Both the position numbers and the translations under genes were made by a program. Shown here one piece after another: positions 22,870 through 33,389 of a stretch of 64,000 nucleotides of DNA (its first letter is position 1; each line of letters opens with the position of its first letter). This stretch comes from Dugong dugon (lineage: Eukaryota; Chordata; Mammalia; Sirenia; Dugongidae), in NCBI GenBank assembly GCA_030035585.1, contig CM057481.1, positions 58,041,128 through 58,105,127 of the forward strand. Direction: 5' to 3'. Below the pieces are notes generated by a model. That model made no database searches and was not told the origin of the DNA. It was given only the letters and a program-made list of their open reading frames with translations.

Positions 22870-23385
22870 TGCTTCTTAAATGACTGTTAAGGAAATTCAG
22901 GTCTGTGTGATCTGCAAACAAAATTCAGTTCAAAAGATAATTACTGAGATTTAGTAATATATGGGGTACTGGGGTAAATACTGTAGCATTATTTTTCCCT
23001 TGAGGGCAAATAAATCCATTCCCTTATTTTTAATTGCTTTACGTTTAGTAAAGAGATTAAGACAAACATACAAATTATAAACTAAAAAGTAGAAAGAAAT
23101 TGCATGGTAGAAGAATAAGCAGAATACTGTAACGGTTTAAAGGTAGAACCAGATGCAATGGTCTCTAGTAAAATTCAGTTTGACTGTGTTCTGTCTTTTC
23201 TTACAAATTACAGATTCTCTGTTATGTTTCCCAATGTTTAGAATAAGAAATAAAGACTTTATTTTCAATTGTACCACAAAACTTGGCTTGTTCCGTCTGA
23301 AGTATGTAACCCTTAATCCCAAGGCTTGAGGTGACTCCAAGGTTGGGGAACTGTGTTAGATATTTGTATGAAGTCATAAAACAAC
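22870..23385. other. No recognisable gene or repeat
   Basis: AT-rich, apparently unique. Confidence 0.5.
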
Positions 23386-23392
23386 GCTAATA

Positions 23393-23836
23393 CTACCGCC
23401 AATGACTGCCCTGACAGGGAACACAACAGAGAGTCCCCGATGTAGCAGAAGAAAGGTGGGGTGCAGAACTCAAATTCTAGTAAGAAGACCAGATTTAATG
23501 GTCTGACTGAGACTGAAGGTACCCTGGAAAGCATGGCCCCCAGATTCTCAGCCCAGAACTAAAATAATTTCTGAGGCCAACTCTTCAAATGAGGGTTGGA
23601 CTGGACTGTGGGACGCAGTCGTGAGGAGTGTGCCTCTTAGCTCAAGTAGATACGAGAGACTAAACGGACACCTTCTGTCCGGAGGTGAGATGGGAAGGCA
23701 GAGAGGGTTAGGAGCTGGTTGAATGGACATGGGGAATCTGGGGTGGAAAGGAGGAGTGTGCTGTCACAGTATGGGGAGAACAATTAGAGTTATGTAAAAA
23801 TGTATGTATAAATTTTTGTATGGGGAATAAAAAGAA
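23393..23836 (+). mobile_element. 5'-truncated L1 3' UTR, second subfamily
   Basis: Closely parallels 17440-17945 ('gaactcaaattctagt', 'tgaggccaactcttcaaa', 'tggactggactgtgggac', 'ggagctggttgaatggacatg') and ends 'tatggggaataaaaag'. A short 'gctaata' repeat at 23386-23392 and 23837-23843 may be the target-site duplication. Confidence 0.88.
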
Positions 23837-23985
23837 GCTAATAATGTAGGAGATAGTGGTAGTTCATGAATTGTAACTGTATTTATTTACTTAAGGTAAA
23901 TCATCTTAAGTTGTTATTTCTTAAAATTATTATTTCTCTTTTTCTCTGCCTTGCTCTGAGCCTTTTATTTCCCAAACTGTAAGAT

Positions 23986-24200
23986 GGTGGAGTCCCTGGG
24001 TGATGCAAACAGTTAACTAGCTTGGCTGCTAACCAAAAGGTTGGTGATTTTAGTCCACCCAGACACACCTCAGAAGAAAGGCCTGGCAATCTACTTCTCA
24101 AAAATCAGCCACTGAAAACTCTATGGAGAACAGCTCTAACTCTACTTGGACACCTGTGGGGTCACCATGAGCCAGTATCAAGTTTACAGCAACTGATGGT
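23986..24200 (+). mobile_element. AfroSINE, long type
   Basis: Head 'gagtccctgggtgatgcaaac', middle 'agaagaaaggcctggcaatc', tail 'ctgtggggtcaccatgagcc'. Confidence 0.88.
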
Positions 24201-24205
24201 GGTGG

Positions 24206-24932
24206 TAAAGTTCCCCAAGGTTTTATTCCGAAGTCTAGTCTATTTAAAAACAACAACAATAATAATAATTACCTGTACTTGGAGAAGAATACGTTCTTCT
24301 ATCAGAACTTAATGTTTATTAATAATATATTAACATTCTAAGTATTTAAACACTATTAAAATACAATTACCAATCTTGTTCCTTTCAAATACAACACTTA
24401 ATGAATCTAAATGATCAAACTTTTGAGAGAGCAAAACATACTTGTTCATGAGTAAATTCATGATTCACAAGGTATAAGCAAATTGGGTCCAGAATTGGCC
24501 CCTATGAATTGTTGATGGTCACTGAAAAGACAAAGCAAATAAGGAGCCAACTTCTTTTGAATATGAAAAGCATAACTAACCAAACACCTTGCCATGTTCA
24601 TAGTTGTAACATATATATCCAGTCTTCAGCGCTGAGATCAAACCAAGGCTCTGGAGTGAGACCATAGATTTCAGCAGTGAGAGGCTGCACCGTGTCCCAA
24701 AGAACAGGCAGGGCCAAGCACACCTCAGCAGATACCAGTGTAGAGGCCAGCAGAACAAGGGCTATCTCCACGGAGGCCAGTGAGGAGCCAAGGATAGCTC
24801 AAGAACCAGGAGCAATTTGGACATCTTGTCCCCATTGTTGGGATGGTACCTTAGTCATGACCAACCTGTAACAACCTGGGGAGGAAAATCCAGAATCAAT
24901 TAAGCTTGAATACCAAAAAAAAAAAAAAAATA
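24206..24932 (+). other. Unassigned sequence ending in a poly(A) run; possible retrocopy
   Basis: No domain is recognised. The plus frame at 24677-24871 (64 residues) has no similarity I can name. The stretch ends '...gcttgaatacc' followed by an A run of about 17 bases (24916-24932), which would fit the 3' end of a retrotransposed transcript. No AATAAA signal and no clear target-site duplication were found, so this is only a suggestion. Confidence 0.3.
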
Positions 24933-26274
24933 GTTATCCAAATGGTATTGTATTGACAGGAAAGATATTTTAAACTGGAAAAAATAAGAAATACTATTGT
25001 TCATTTGGAACATTAGGGTACTTTAAATCCTCATTCTATACTTTGTGTAGACATTGACCTTGTTCTAAGTGGATCGTGTACTATGCGAGCAGAGAGGAGG
25101 GATATCAAACCCAGGCTAGGAATGGGGGAGGGATAGTGAGGTCAGGGAAAGTTCCCCGAAGTTGATTGCTTGAGCATTGTCTCAGCAACTTGTACCTGGG
25201 TGATGACAGAGCAGACCCCAGAACACAGTCATCCCCATTTTTTAACTCAATGCCCTTTACCTTAACCCTTTAGTCATCTAACTTACCACCATCTAAAGCC
25301 AACCTGCTCACTGCCAGGCACCATCCACAAGGACAGCTGTAGGCAAAGTTGCTCTAGCAAGACAAAATAATATCTGACCAATAGTAGGTTTTATTTTATT
25401 ACCTGATAGCAAAGCAGGGTCATACAAATCTGAGACTGACTCAGAACTCCAGGCAAGAGGAGACCACGCATCACCATATGGAGACTTGCAAAGCTCTAGA
25501 TTTGATGTGAGACACACTGTGGTAATATGGTATATACAGGCCCATGTGGAGCTAGGGAAGTGCAAGTAAATGCTTAACCTGCAAAGGCTCTTCCATCTCT
25601 TAGGAAAAGATTATAATAGAATAATTGTACATGAGTCATGCCAACCCTCTGACAATCCTAGGAAGCTGCTTAGTTTAGCAGACTCAGTCACATAAAGCTG
25701 AAGACTTTATTCTCACATTAGCCGTGGCCTCTGCAGGCTGGTGTCCTTGGCTCAGGGTCAGATGATTACATAATACTTCTCATAAGTGAGCCAGCAGAGC
25801 AAGAAACTGGACGAGCAATAATGCTTAAAAGCACAACTGTCAAACCTGGGAAAGACTTGCCAGGTGTGTCTTGGTCCCTGATTAGAGAAGATCCTTGTTG
25901 AAAAGAACTTTCAAATCCTAACATGAGGGTCCAAGGTAGCAAGCACAGTTGTGAAATGAGTTATTGCTGCCCACATTTCTCCACTGTTACCTTGTGCTAA
26001 TTGGAATTACTTATTGATTGAAGAGTGGTTCAAAAAAATTTTATGTTGTTTTTGTCATGATGATTCAAGATACTATTAGCCAGTATTTACAAATTGTTTT
26101 GGGTTGATAAGGCCATTCCTTCTGGTTTGAGGCCCTTTGCCACAGCTTGATTTCTGGAATAAGACAGAGTAGCAGAGCTCACAGATATTGTCTCCTGACA
26201 AAACTTATGCCACCTCCACTCACATACAGGGTCCAGCTAGTAGCCCCTCCTTCACTTCAATCACCCCTCTTCTG
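24933..26274. other. No recognisable gene or repeat
   Basis: Apparently unique DNA; the minus frame 25308-25565 has no recognised domain. Confidence 0.5.
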
Positions 26275-26545
26275 GTTGATGTTGTGAGCTGCCATCAAGT
26301 CAGCCCCCAACTCATGGTGATCCCACACACAATGGAACAAAATGCTGCCTAATCCTGCACCATCCCCATGGTAGTTTGTAGATCAGATGCCATTGTGATC
26401 CATAGGGTTTTCATTGGGTGATTTTCAGAAGTAGATCACCAGGCCTACCTTCCTAGTTTGTCTTAGTCTGGAAGCTCTGCTGAAACCTGTTCAGCATCAC
26501 AGCAACACACAACCTTCTGCTGATGGACAGGTGGTAGTTGCATAT
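26275..26545 (-). mobile_element. Non-autonomous RTE derivative: 5' region joined to 3' tail
   Basis: The minus strand opens with RTE 5' sequence ('accacctgtccatcag', 'gttgctgtgatgctg', 'agcttccagactaagaca'). It passes the 'ggcctggtgatctacttctg' block and ends in the RTE tail ('gatcaccatgagttgggggc', then 'gacttgatggcagctc'). It has no coding region. A tRNA-Gly-like sequence lies immediately upstream on the same strand. Confidence 0.82.
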
Positions 26546-26550
26546 GAGGT

Positions 26551-26620
26551 ACATTGGCCAGGAATCGAACCCGGGTCTCCTGTATGGAAAGCGAGAATTC
26601 TACCACTAAACCACCAATGC
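26551..26620 (-). pseudogene. tRNA-Gly-like sequence (reads TCC anticodon), degenerate
   Basis: The minus strand resembles tRNA-Gly over all 70 nt. The acceptor stem 'gcattgg'/'ccaatgt' pairs with one wobble, the A box is 'tggtttagtgg' and the B box 'ggttcgattcc' is perfect. The anticodon loop is 'tttccat' (TCC, Gly). The anticodon stem ('ctcgc'/'acagg') has two mismatches of the kind left by base decay, and the T stem has one wobble. A functional tRNA is therefore unlikely; it is either a tRNA pseudogene or the promoter head of the adjacent RTE-derived SINE. Confidence 0.75.
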
Positions 26621-27167
26621 CCCACTCCCTCCCTTAATAATCAGTATTAAATTCAATTGTACAGTCCACCTCATTGCTCCCAGCATTTTAAATCTTTACG
26701 ATCCAACTTAGTTTCATTTGTTAATTTATCTCTTCTTTTATTCATTCATTATCTCGATCTATGTCTGTTGACCCCCACACATCTCTTGGTTTGTCATACT
26801 GTGGGGCTTGCATGTTTCTGTGATGCTGGAAGCTATGCCAATAGTATTCAAATACTAGCAGGGTCACCCATGGTGGACTGGTTTCATCTGAGCTTCCAGA
26901 CTAAGACAGACTAGGAAGAAGGACCTGGCAGTCTACTTCTGAAAAACTTAGCCAATGAAAACATTATAAATAGCAGTGGAACATTGTCTGATATAGTGCC
27001 AGAAGATAAGCCCCTTAGGTTGAAAGTCACTCAAAATACAGCTGTGGAAGAGCTGCCTCCTTAAAGTAGAGTTGACCTTAATGATGTGGATAGAGTAAAG
27101 CTTTCAGGACGCTCATTAGCTGATGTGGCATGACACAGAATGAGAAGAAACAGCTGCAGATATCCAT

Positions 27168-30100
27168 TAATAATTGGAATGTGGAATGTACCAAGTATGA
27201 ATCTAGGAAAATTGGAAAATGAATCTGGTCAAAAATGAAATGGAATGCATAAACATCAATATCCTAGGTATTAGTGAACTGAAATGGACTGGTATTGGTC
27301 ATTTTGAATTGGATAATCATATGGTCTACTATGCCAAGAATGATAACTTGAAGAGGAATGACGTTGCGTTCATCGTCAAAAAGAACATTTCAAGATCTAT
27401 CCTGAAGTACAATGCTGTCAGTGATAGGATAATATCCATATGTCTACAAGGAAGACCAGTTAATACGACTATTATTCAAATTTCTGCACCAAATACTAAG
27501 GTCAAAGATGAAGAAATTGAAGATTTTTACCAACTTCTGCAGTCTGAAATTGATCAAACATGCCATTAGGATGCATTGATAATTACTGGTGATTGGAACA
27601 GGAAAGCTGGAAATAAAGAAGAAGGATCAGTAGTTGGAAAATATGGCCTTGGTGATAGAAACAATGCTAGAGATCGCCTGATAGAATTTTGCAAGACCAA
27701 TGACGTCTTCATTACAAGTACCTTTTTTCAACAACGTAAATGGTGACTATACACATGGACCTCACCGGATGGAATACACAGGAATCAAATCGGCTACATC
27801 TGTGGAAAAAGGTGATGGAAAAGCTCGATATCATCAGTCAGAACAAGGCTAGGGGCAGACTGCAGGACAGACCATCAATTGCTCTTATGCAAGCTCAAGT
27901 TGAAGCTGAAGAAGATTAGAGAAAGCCCACGAGAGCCAAAGTATGACCTTGAGTTTATCCCAACTGAATTTAGAGACCATCTCAAGAAACAAATTTGACA
28001 CACTGAGCACGAATGACTGAAGACCAGCAGAGTTATGGAATGACATCAAGGATGTCATACATGAAGAAAGCAAGAGGTCATTAAAAAGAAAGAAAAGACC
28101 AAAATGGATGTCAGAAGAGACTCTGAAACTTGCTCTTGAATGCGGAGTAGCTAAAGCGAATGGAAGAAATGATGAAGTGAAAGAGCTGAACAGAAGATCT
28201 CAAAGGGCAGCTCGAGAGGACAAAGTAAAGTACTGTAATGACATGTGCAAAGACCTGCAGTTAGAAAACCAAAAAGGAAGAATATGCTCAGCATTTCTCA
28301 GACTGAAAGAACTGAAGAAAAAATTCAGTTGCCTCAAGTTGCGATATTGAAGGATTCTACAGGCAAAATACTGAATAACACAGGAAGCATCAAAAGAAGA
28401 TGTAAAAAATACACAGTATCACTGTACCAAAAAGAATTGGTTGATGTTCAACCACTTCAGGAGGTAGCATATGATCAAGAACCAATGGTACTGAAAGAAG
28501 AATTCCAAGCTGCTCTGAAGACATTAGTGAAAAACAAGGATTCAGGAATTGTTGGAATTGAGATGTTTCAACAAATGGATGCAGCGCTGAAAGTGCTCGC
28601 TCATCTATGCCAAGAAATTTGGAAGTCAGCTATTTAGCCAACCGACTGGAAGAGATCCATATTTGTGTCTATTCCAAATAAAGGTGATCCAACAGAATGC
28701 ACAAATTACAGAACAATATCAGTAATATCACACACAAGTAAAATTTAGCTGAAAATCATTCAAAAGCAGTTGTAGTAGTACATCAACAAGGAACTTCCAA
28801 AAGTTCAAACTGGACTCAGAAGTGGGCATGAAACAAGGGATATCATTGCTGATGTCAGATGGATCCTGACTGAAAGCAGAGATTACCAGAAAGATGTTTA
28901 CCTGTGTTTTATTGACTATGCAAAGGTATTCAACTGTGTGGATCATAACAAATTACGGATAACATTGTGAAGAATGGGAATTCCAAATCACTAAATTGTG
29001 CTTATGAGGAACTGTACATAGATCAAGAGGCAGTCATTCAAACAGAACAAGGAGATACTGCATGGCTTAAAGTCAGGAAAGGTTGCGTCAGGGTTGTATC
29101 CTTTCATTATACTTATTCAATCTGTATCCAAGAATTTGGACTATATGAAGAAGAACGTGGCATCAGTATTGGAGGAAGACTCATTAACAACCTGCGTTAT
29201 GCAGATGACACAACCTTGCTTGCTGAAAGTGAAGAGGACTTGGAGCACTTACTGATGAAGATCAAAGACTCTGGTCTTCAATATGGATTATACCTCAACA
29301 TAGAACAAAAATCCTCACAAATGGACCAATAAGCAACATCATGATAAATGGAGAAAAGAATGAAGTTGTTAAGGATTTTATTTTACCTGGATCCACAATC
29401 AACACCCATGGAGGCAGCAGTCAAGAAATCAAAAGACACATTTCATTAGGCAAATCTGCTGCAAAAGATCTTTTTAAAGTGTTAAAAAGCAAAGATGTCA
29501 CTTTAAGGACTCAAGTATGCCTGACCCACGCCATGGTGTTTTCAGTTGCCTCATATGCATGCGAAAGCTGGCCAGTGAATAAGGAAGATGGAAGAAGAAT
29601 TGATGCCTTTGAATTATGGTGTTGGCAAAGAATATTGAATATACCATTGTGATGGTTATGGTTGTGTGTCAAATTGGCTGGGCCATGATTCTTAGTGGTT
29701 TGGCAGTCATATGATGTTGTGATTACCTCCACGATGGGATCTGCTATAAGTAGCCAATCAGTTGAAAGGGAGTTTCCTTGGGCATGTGGGCTGCATCGAA
29801 TATAAGTGGACATTCTGGCAAGGCTCATGGGCTTTTTGCTGGCACTGTTTCCTGCAGCTGGCTCCTGTTCATCTGACTTCCACTTCTTGGAACTTGAGCT
29901 AGCAGCTTACCTGCAGTCTTGCCTGCCATTCTTGGGATTCATCTATCTTCCCAGTCTGTGAGCAAGAGCCCTGCTCTCTGACTTGCCAATCTTGAATTTG
30001 CTAGCCCCTGTAGCTATGTGAATCAGAAGAAACCTCTATCCTGACTCACGGACTTGGGACCTTCCAGCCTTTACAACTGCGTGAGCCATTTCCTTGATAA

Positions 30101-30440
30101 TAAATCTCTCTCTATATATATTTATATGTGTTACTGGTTTTTCTTCTCTAGAGAACCAAGCTTAAGACAACCATGGACTGCCAAAAGAATGAATAAATCT
30201 GTCTTGGAAGAAGTACAGCCAGAAAGCTTCGTAGAAGCAAGGATGGCGAGACATCATCTCACATACTTTGGACATAATTATCAGGAGGGATCAGTCCCTG
30301 GAGAAGGACGTCATGCCTGGTAAAGCAGAAGGTCAGCAGAAAAGAGGAAGACCCTCAATTAGATGGAATGACACAGTGTTTGCAACAACAGGCTCAAACA
30401 TAACAATGATCATAAGGATGGTGCAGAACAGGGCAGTGTT
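27168..30440 (+). pseudogene. RTE ORF (APE endonuclease-reverse transcriptase), broken
   Basis: Order along the strand: endonuclease N-terminus ('ELKWTGIGHFELD', 'GRPVNTTIIQ' in 27219-27569), a degraded linker, then reverse-transcriptase blocks. 28245-28637 carries 'DVQPLQEVAYDQEPMVLKEE', and 28967-29332 carries 'NLRYADDTTLLAESEEDL' with the catalytic YADD at 29198-29209. The C-terminal part is at 29341-29652 ('RTQVCLTHAMVFSVASYACE') and resumes after the LTR at 30175 ('RMNKSVLEEVQPESF'). Multiple frameshifts and stops, plus the LTR insertion, make it non-functional. Confidence 0.9.
29648..30169 (+). mobile_element. Solo LTR, ERVL/class III-like (family X, copy 1)
   Basis: 522 bp starting TGTGATGG and ending AAGACA (TG...CA), with a perfect 5-bp target-site duplication 'accat' at 29643-29647 and 30170-30174. 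It sits in RTE copy 1: excising it restores 'aataccatggactgccaaaag', as in copy 4. 'ataataaatctctc' near its 3' side supplies a polyadenylation signal. Two relatives lie at 39644-40122 and 40747-41210. The 5-bp duplication suits class III endogenous retroviruses. Confidence 0.92.
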
Positions 30441-30514
30441 TTGTTCTGTTGTGTATGGGGTTGCTATGAGTCAGAACCAACTCGACAGCACCTAGCAACA
30501 ACAACAACATGTCT

Positions 30515-30645
30515 TTTGAAGCCCCTGTACCAGGTACTTGGGAAACAAGATTCACATAGTCCCTGTTTTCATGGATTCACAATCTAGCAGGGAAGATTGC
30601 AAGTCATTATAAACAAGTCTAAAAGCAATTCAACATAGAATAAGT
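30515..30645 (+). repeat. Ancient interspersed-repeat fragment
   Basis: 'cccctgtaccaggtacttggga', 'catagtccctgttttcatgga' and 'attcacaatctagcaggg' resemble the widespread old mammalian 'catggagcttacattctag' repeat segment. Family uncertain. Confidence 0.45.
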
Positions 30646-32104
30646 CATATCTAATAAATCTAGTGAAAAAAATCATGAAGACATATTAGCGTGAAGAAGT
30701 ATATCAAGTATCTAGAGAAAAGGCCGGACACAGAAATTTACAGGGGGGGATTCTAGGAATTGAATTTTGTAGTCTGGTTAGGACAAAGGCTCGGATAGAA
30801 AAGTGAGGTTATATCTATATCCTATGCCCATTTTGGGAGTTAAAGCTAAGCCTACATTTTCAGTAAGAGTCTTAATATTTCCTTTAATCATAAAATACAC
30901 CAATCTCCTCTCAAGGCAGTTATAAACGGTACCAACAGTAGTTTAATCTGTGTATCAGACGTTTCATTTAGTGGCAGGTAACAGTGAAATAAATGAGTTT
31001 ATTCAAATTTACGGGAGAGTTTATTTTTCTCTCCCGTAGCATGAAAGCCAGCAGTGGGCCATCTGGGGCTGCTGCAGTAGGATCATGACATCATTAGTGT
31101 CCCAGCAAACTTCCATTCTTCTGCCCCTTCTATTGTAGTATATGACATCCATCTTCAAGGCCATGGTTGTAAAATGGTTTCTGTAGCTCCAACCATCACA
31201 TCTGATTTCCAGGTGGGAAGTGGAGGTTAAAGGCAAAAGGGCACGTTTAAGATGCATATGTTCCAGAAACCCTACCCAACAACTTCTGCTTACATCTCAG
31301 TGGCCAAAACTTATTATGTGACCCCATTTCTGTTCTCAGTAAGCTCTGTTAGCAAAACTGTAAGGGGAGAATGGATACTGGGTAGGCTAGCAGGCTCTAT
31401 CACCAGACAGCTGAGACACCCAGAACATGTTGAAATCTCTCAGAGGTAGAGGAAGTTCGGAGGCATGAGGAAAACAGCCTCATGCATCTCCCCACAGAGA
31501 TCCAGGCACCAGCCTCACCCTGACAAACTTGAAAAGGAAATTGTAAATAACTTTCGGAAGCTGCTGCTAAGATGCTTTTTCACATGTTTCTCTCAAATAA
31601 TTAAAGCTTCAAAAACCCTCACTCACATTTAACGTGAATGCATGTAATTTACACTTACTTGCTTTAGTATGGATTTCTGATATCCAGTTCTTCATATAAA
31701 CATTCAAGCCAGTATACTGCTTAGAGAATGACTGATTTTTTTTTTTTAAATAGTGATCCGAGAGCAAATTTTTTTATTAAATTGAGATATTCATTTAACG
31801 TATTTTGGGAAATTTTAAATTTAAAAGTGGTTAATTTTTGGAAGCCCTTGTTTCAGCTATTAAAGATGATATCTGCCCCCTCCACCACCCCTACCAAAAA
31901 ACACTCCTGATTTCTTGTTAAAACAAACACTGTCAGTTGAGAAATCTGAAAATCATGAAAATGCATAACTCATTGACTATAATACAACCTCATCCTAAAG
32001 GCACAACACGGATGTCTGTTCAAATGATAGAGTCAATTTTAATGAAACTTGTACAAAATCAAAATATAATAGCATATAACAAAAAAAACTTTCCATTAAC
32101 ATAA
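30646..32104. other. No recognisable gene; one perfect hairpin
   Basis: Contains a 10-bp perfect inverted repeat 'tacgggagag'/'ctctcccgta' (31010-31019 and 31029-31038) with a 9-nt loop, and a T run near 31737-31748. Short frames have no recognised domain. Confidence 0.5.
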
Positions 32105-32590
32105 GTGTCAGTAAGGGTCTCAACCAGAAATAGCACACTCAAAGCAGGCTATTTCTAGAAGGGTTTTTTTCAAAGGGACTATTGACAAAGGTGTGCGTAG
32201 AGTGTCCCACAAGAGGTAGTGCAAGTACCTAGAACTAGTAATGCAGTCAGAGCTATTACCTCTCCTAGAACCAAAAGAGTCTAAAGTAGGGAGAAGTTAG
32301 CAGAATCTAGAGGAGAGATTTCTGCAGAGAAAGTAGCCTTGAAAGCAGTGATCTTAGGTGAAGAGACACAGCCAGCCTCACAGGTGATCTCAAAATGAGG
32401 AATCCAGGGAATAAATACCTGCTTTTCCCTCTTCCCACCCTCTGATCTCCGGCTGGTGCTTCTATTGGCCAAATCCACCCAGCAGCCAGAGCACCAGGGA
32501 GCCCTGCTGATTTGATCCATATAGGTCAGTTCTGGGGAAGACAGCAGGGAAGAAGTGGGGAGAGTAGACCTGGAAGGATAAACACAAGAT
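32105..32590 (-). repeat. Probable ancient interspersed repeat, unclassified
   Basis: 'gggtctcaaccagaaatagca', 'ctccggctggtgcttctattgg' and 'ccaaatccacccagcagcc' recall an old mammalian repeat I cannot name. The minus frame 32281-32634 covering it (117 residues) is therefore probably not a gene. Orientation is uncertain. Confidence 0.35.
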
Positions 32591-33240
32591 GTCTCACACA
32601 ACGAGGTAGGGATGTGTCCATCTATAATGTGCAATTCTCTACACCTTGAGAGATTAAAAGCTCTTTGTCTGAGGTAATATGTAATGTCATGCTCTGTTTA
32701 TCAACTTAATAGATCTCCTGGTATGTCCAAGGATATTTCAAAGCTACTCTGATACCTTTCCAGAAACTACCTACAAAAGCTAATTAATAGTGCACCCTTG
32801 TTAACACATGCAGATTTGGCATTATTAGTCTAATTAAAAGGATTTTAGCAGTCTCACCTCTCCCTCTACCAATTCCCACATATCCAAGTCAAAGTAAATT
32901 AAACCCATTAATTAAAGTGGTAAAAATAATGTGAGGCACAGGATACAAGCAGAACTGAGAGGAGACTAACAGCCCTCATTATATTTAATTTTGTTCCCCA
33001 GCAAAGGATAATAAATTCAAATTGTAACATCACAATAAAACATTTAATTATTCAAGAGCAGGGCGAGACACATTATAATTAGTTCCCTATTATGTGTCTT
33101 CATTTAGGTGGTAATACATGCAGTTTAGTAGCCCAGGCAGTCTTAAGCTAAATATTAAAAGTGAGACCTCAACCAGCCTGTCACCCATGGAAAATATTCC
33201 ACCATATAGAGATTGCCTTGGGATATCAGCTGGTGGTGTG
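32591..33240. other. No recognisable gene or repeat
   Basis: AT-rich, apparently unique sequence. Confidence 0.5.
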
Positions 33241-33345
33241 TTGAAGGTTGGTGCTGATTCATTCATTCTCTATTCAACAGAGAGTTGAGTGCCAGCTATA
33301 TGTTAAGCAGAGTTCTAGGCACTGGGGCTCCAACAGTGAATAAGG
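33241..33345 (+). repeat. Ancient interspersed-repeat fragment
   Basis: 'ttcattcattctctattcaacag', 'gttctaggcactggggctcc' and 'aacagtgaataaggtaa' match the common 'ctaggcactggggatacagcagtgaacaa' type of old mammalian repeat. Confidence 0.5.
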
Positions 33346-33389
33346 TAAATTGAGTGTCTTACTTCGTGGAACTTACAGAATGTCTGTCT

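Larger units (their letters stand above)
26772..30508 (+). mobile_element. Near full-length RTE/BovB-clade LINE (copy 1)
   Basis: Runs from the 5' UTR ('tttgtcatactgtgggg', 'gtgatgctggaagctatgcc') through endonuclease and reverse-transcriptase remnants to the tail 'tatggggttgctatgagtc...' and (aac)n. 'atgtctgttga' (26761-26771) and 'atgtcttttga' (30509-30519) form a likely target-site duplication. Removing the solo LTR leaves about 3.2 kb, the normal size of a complete RTE element. The 3' tail is the same sequence as the AfroSINE tail, which identifies RTE as the probable mobilising partner. Confidence 0.92.

Noticed and set aside
23386..23843. A firm target-site duplication for the L1 at 23393-23836
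   Set aside because: Only 7 bp ('gctaata') match, which is too short to rely on, so it is mentioned only as possible.
30491..30508. (aac)n runs as independent microsatellites
   Set aside because: They are the tails of RTE and AfroSINE insertions and recur in the same position in each copy.
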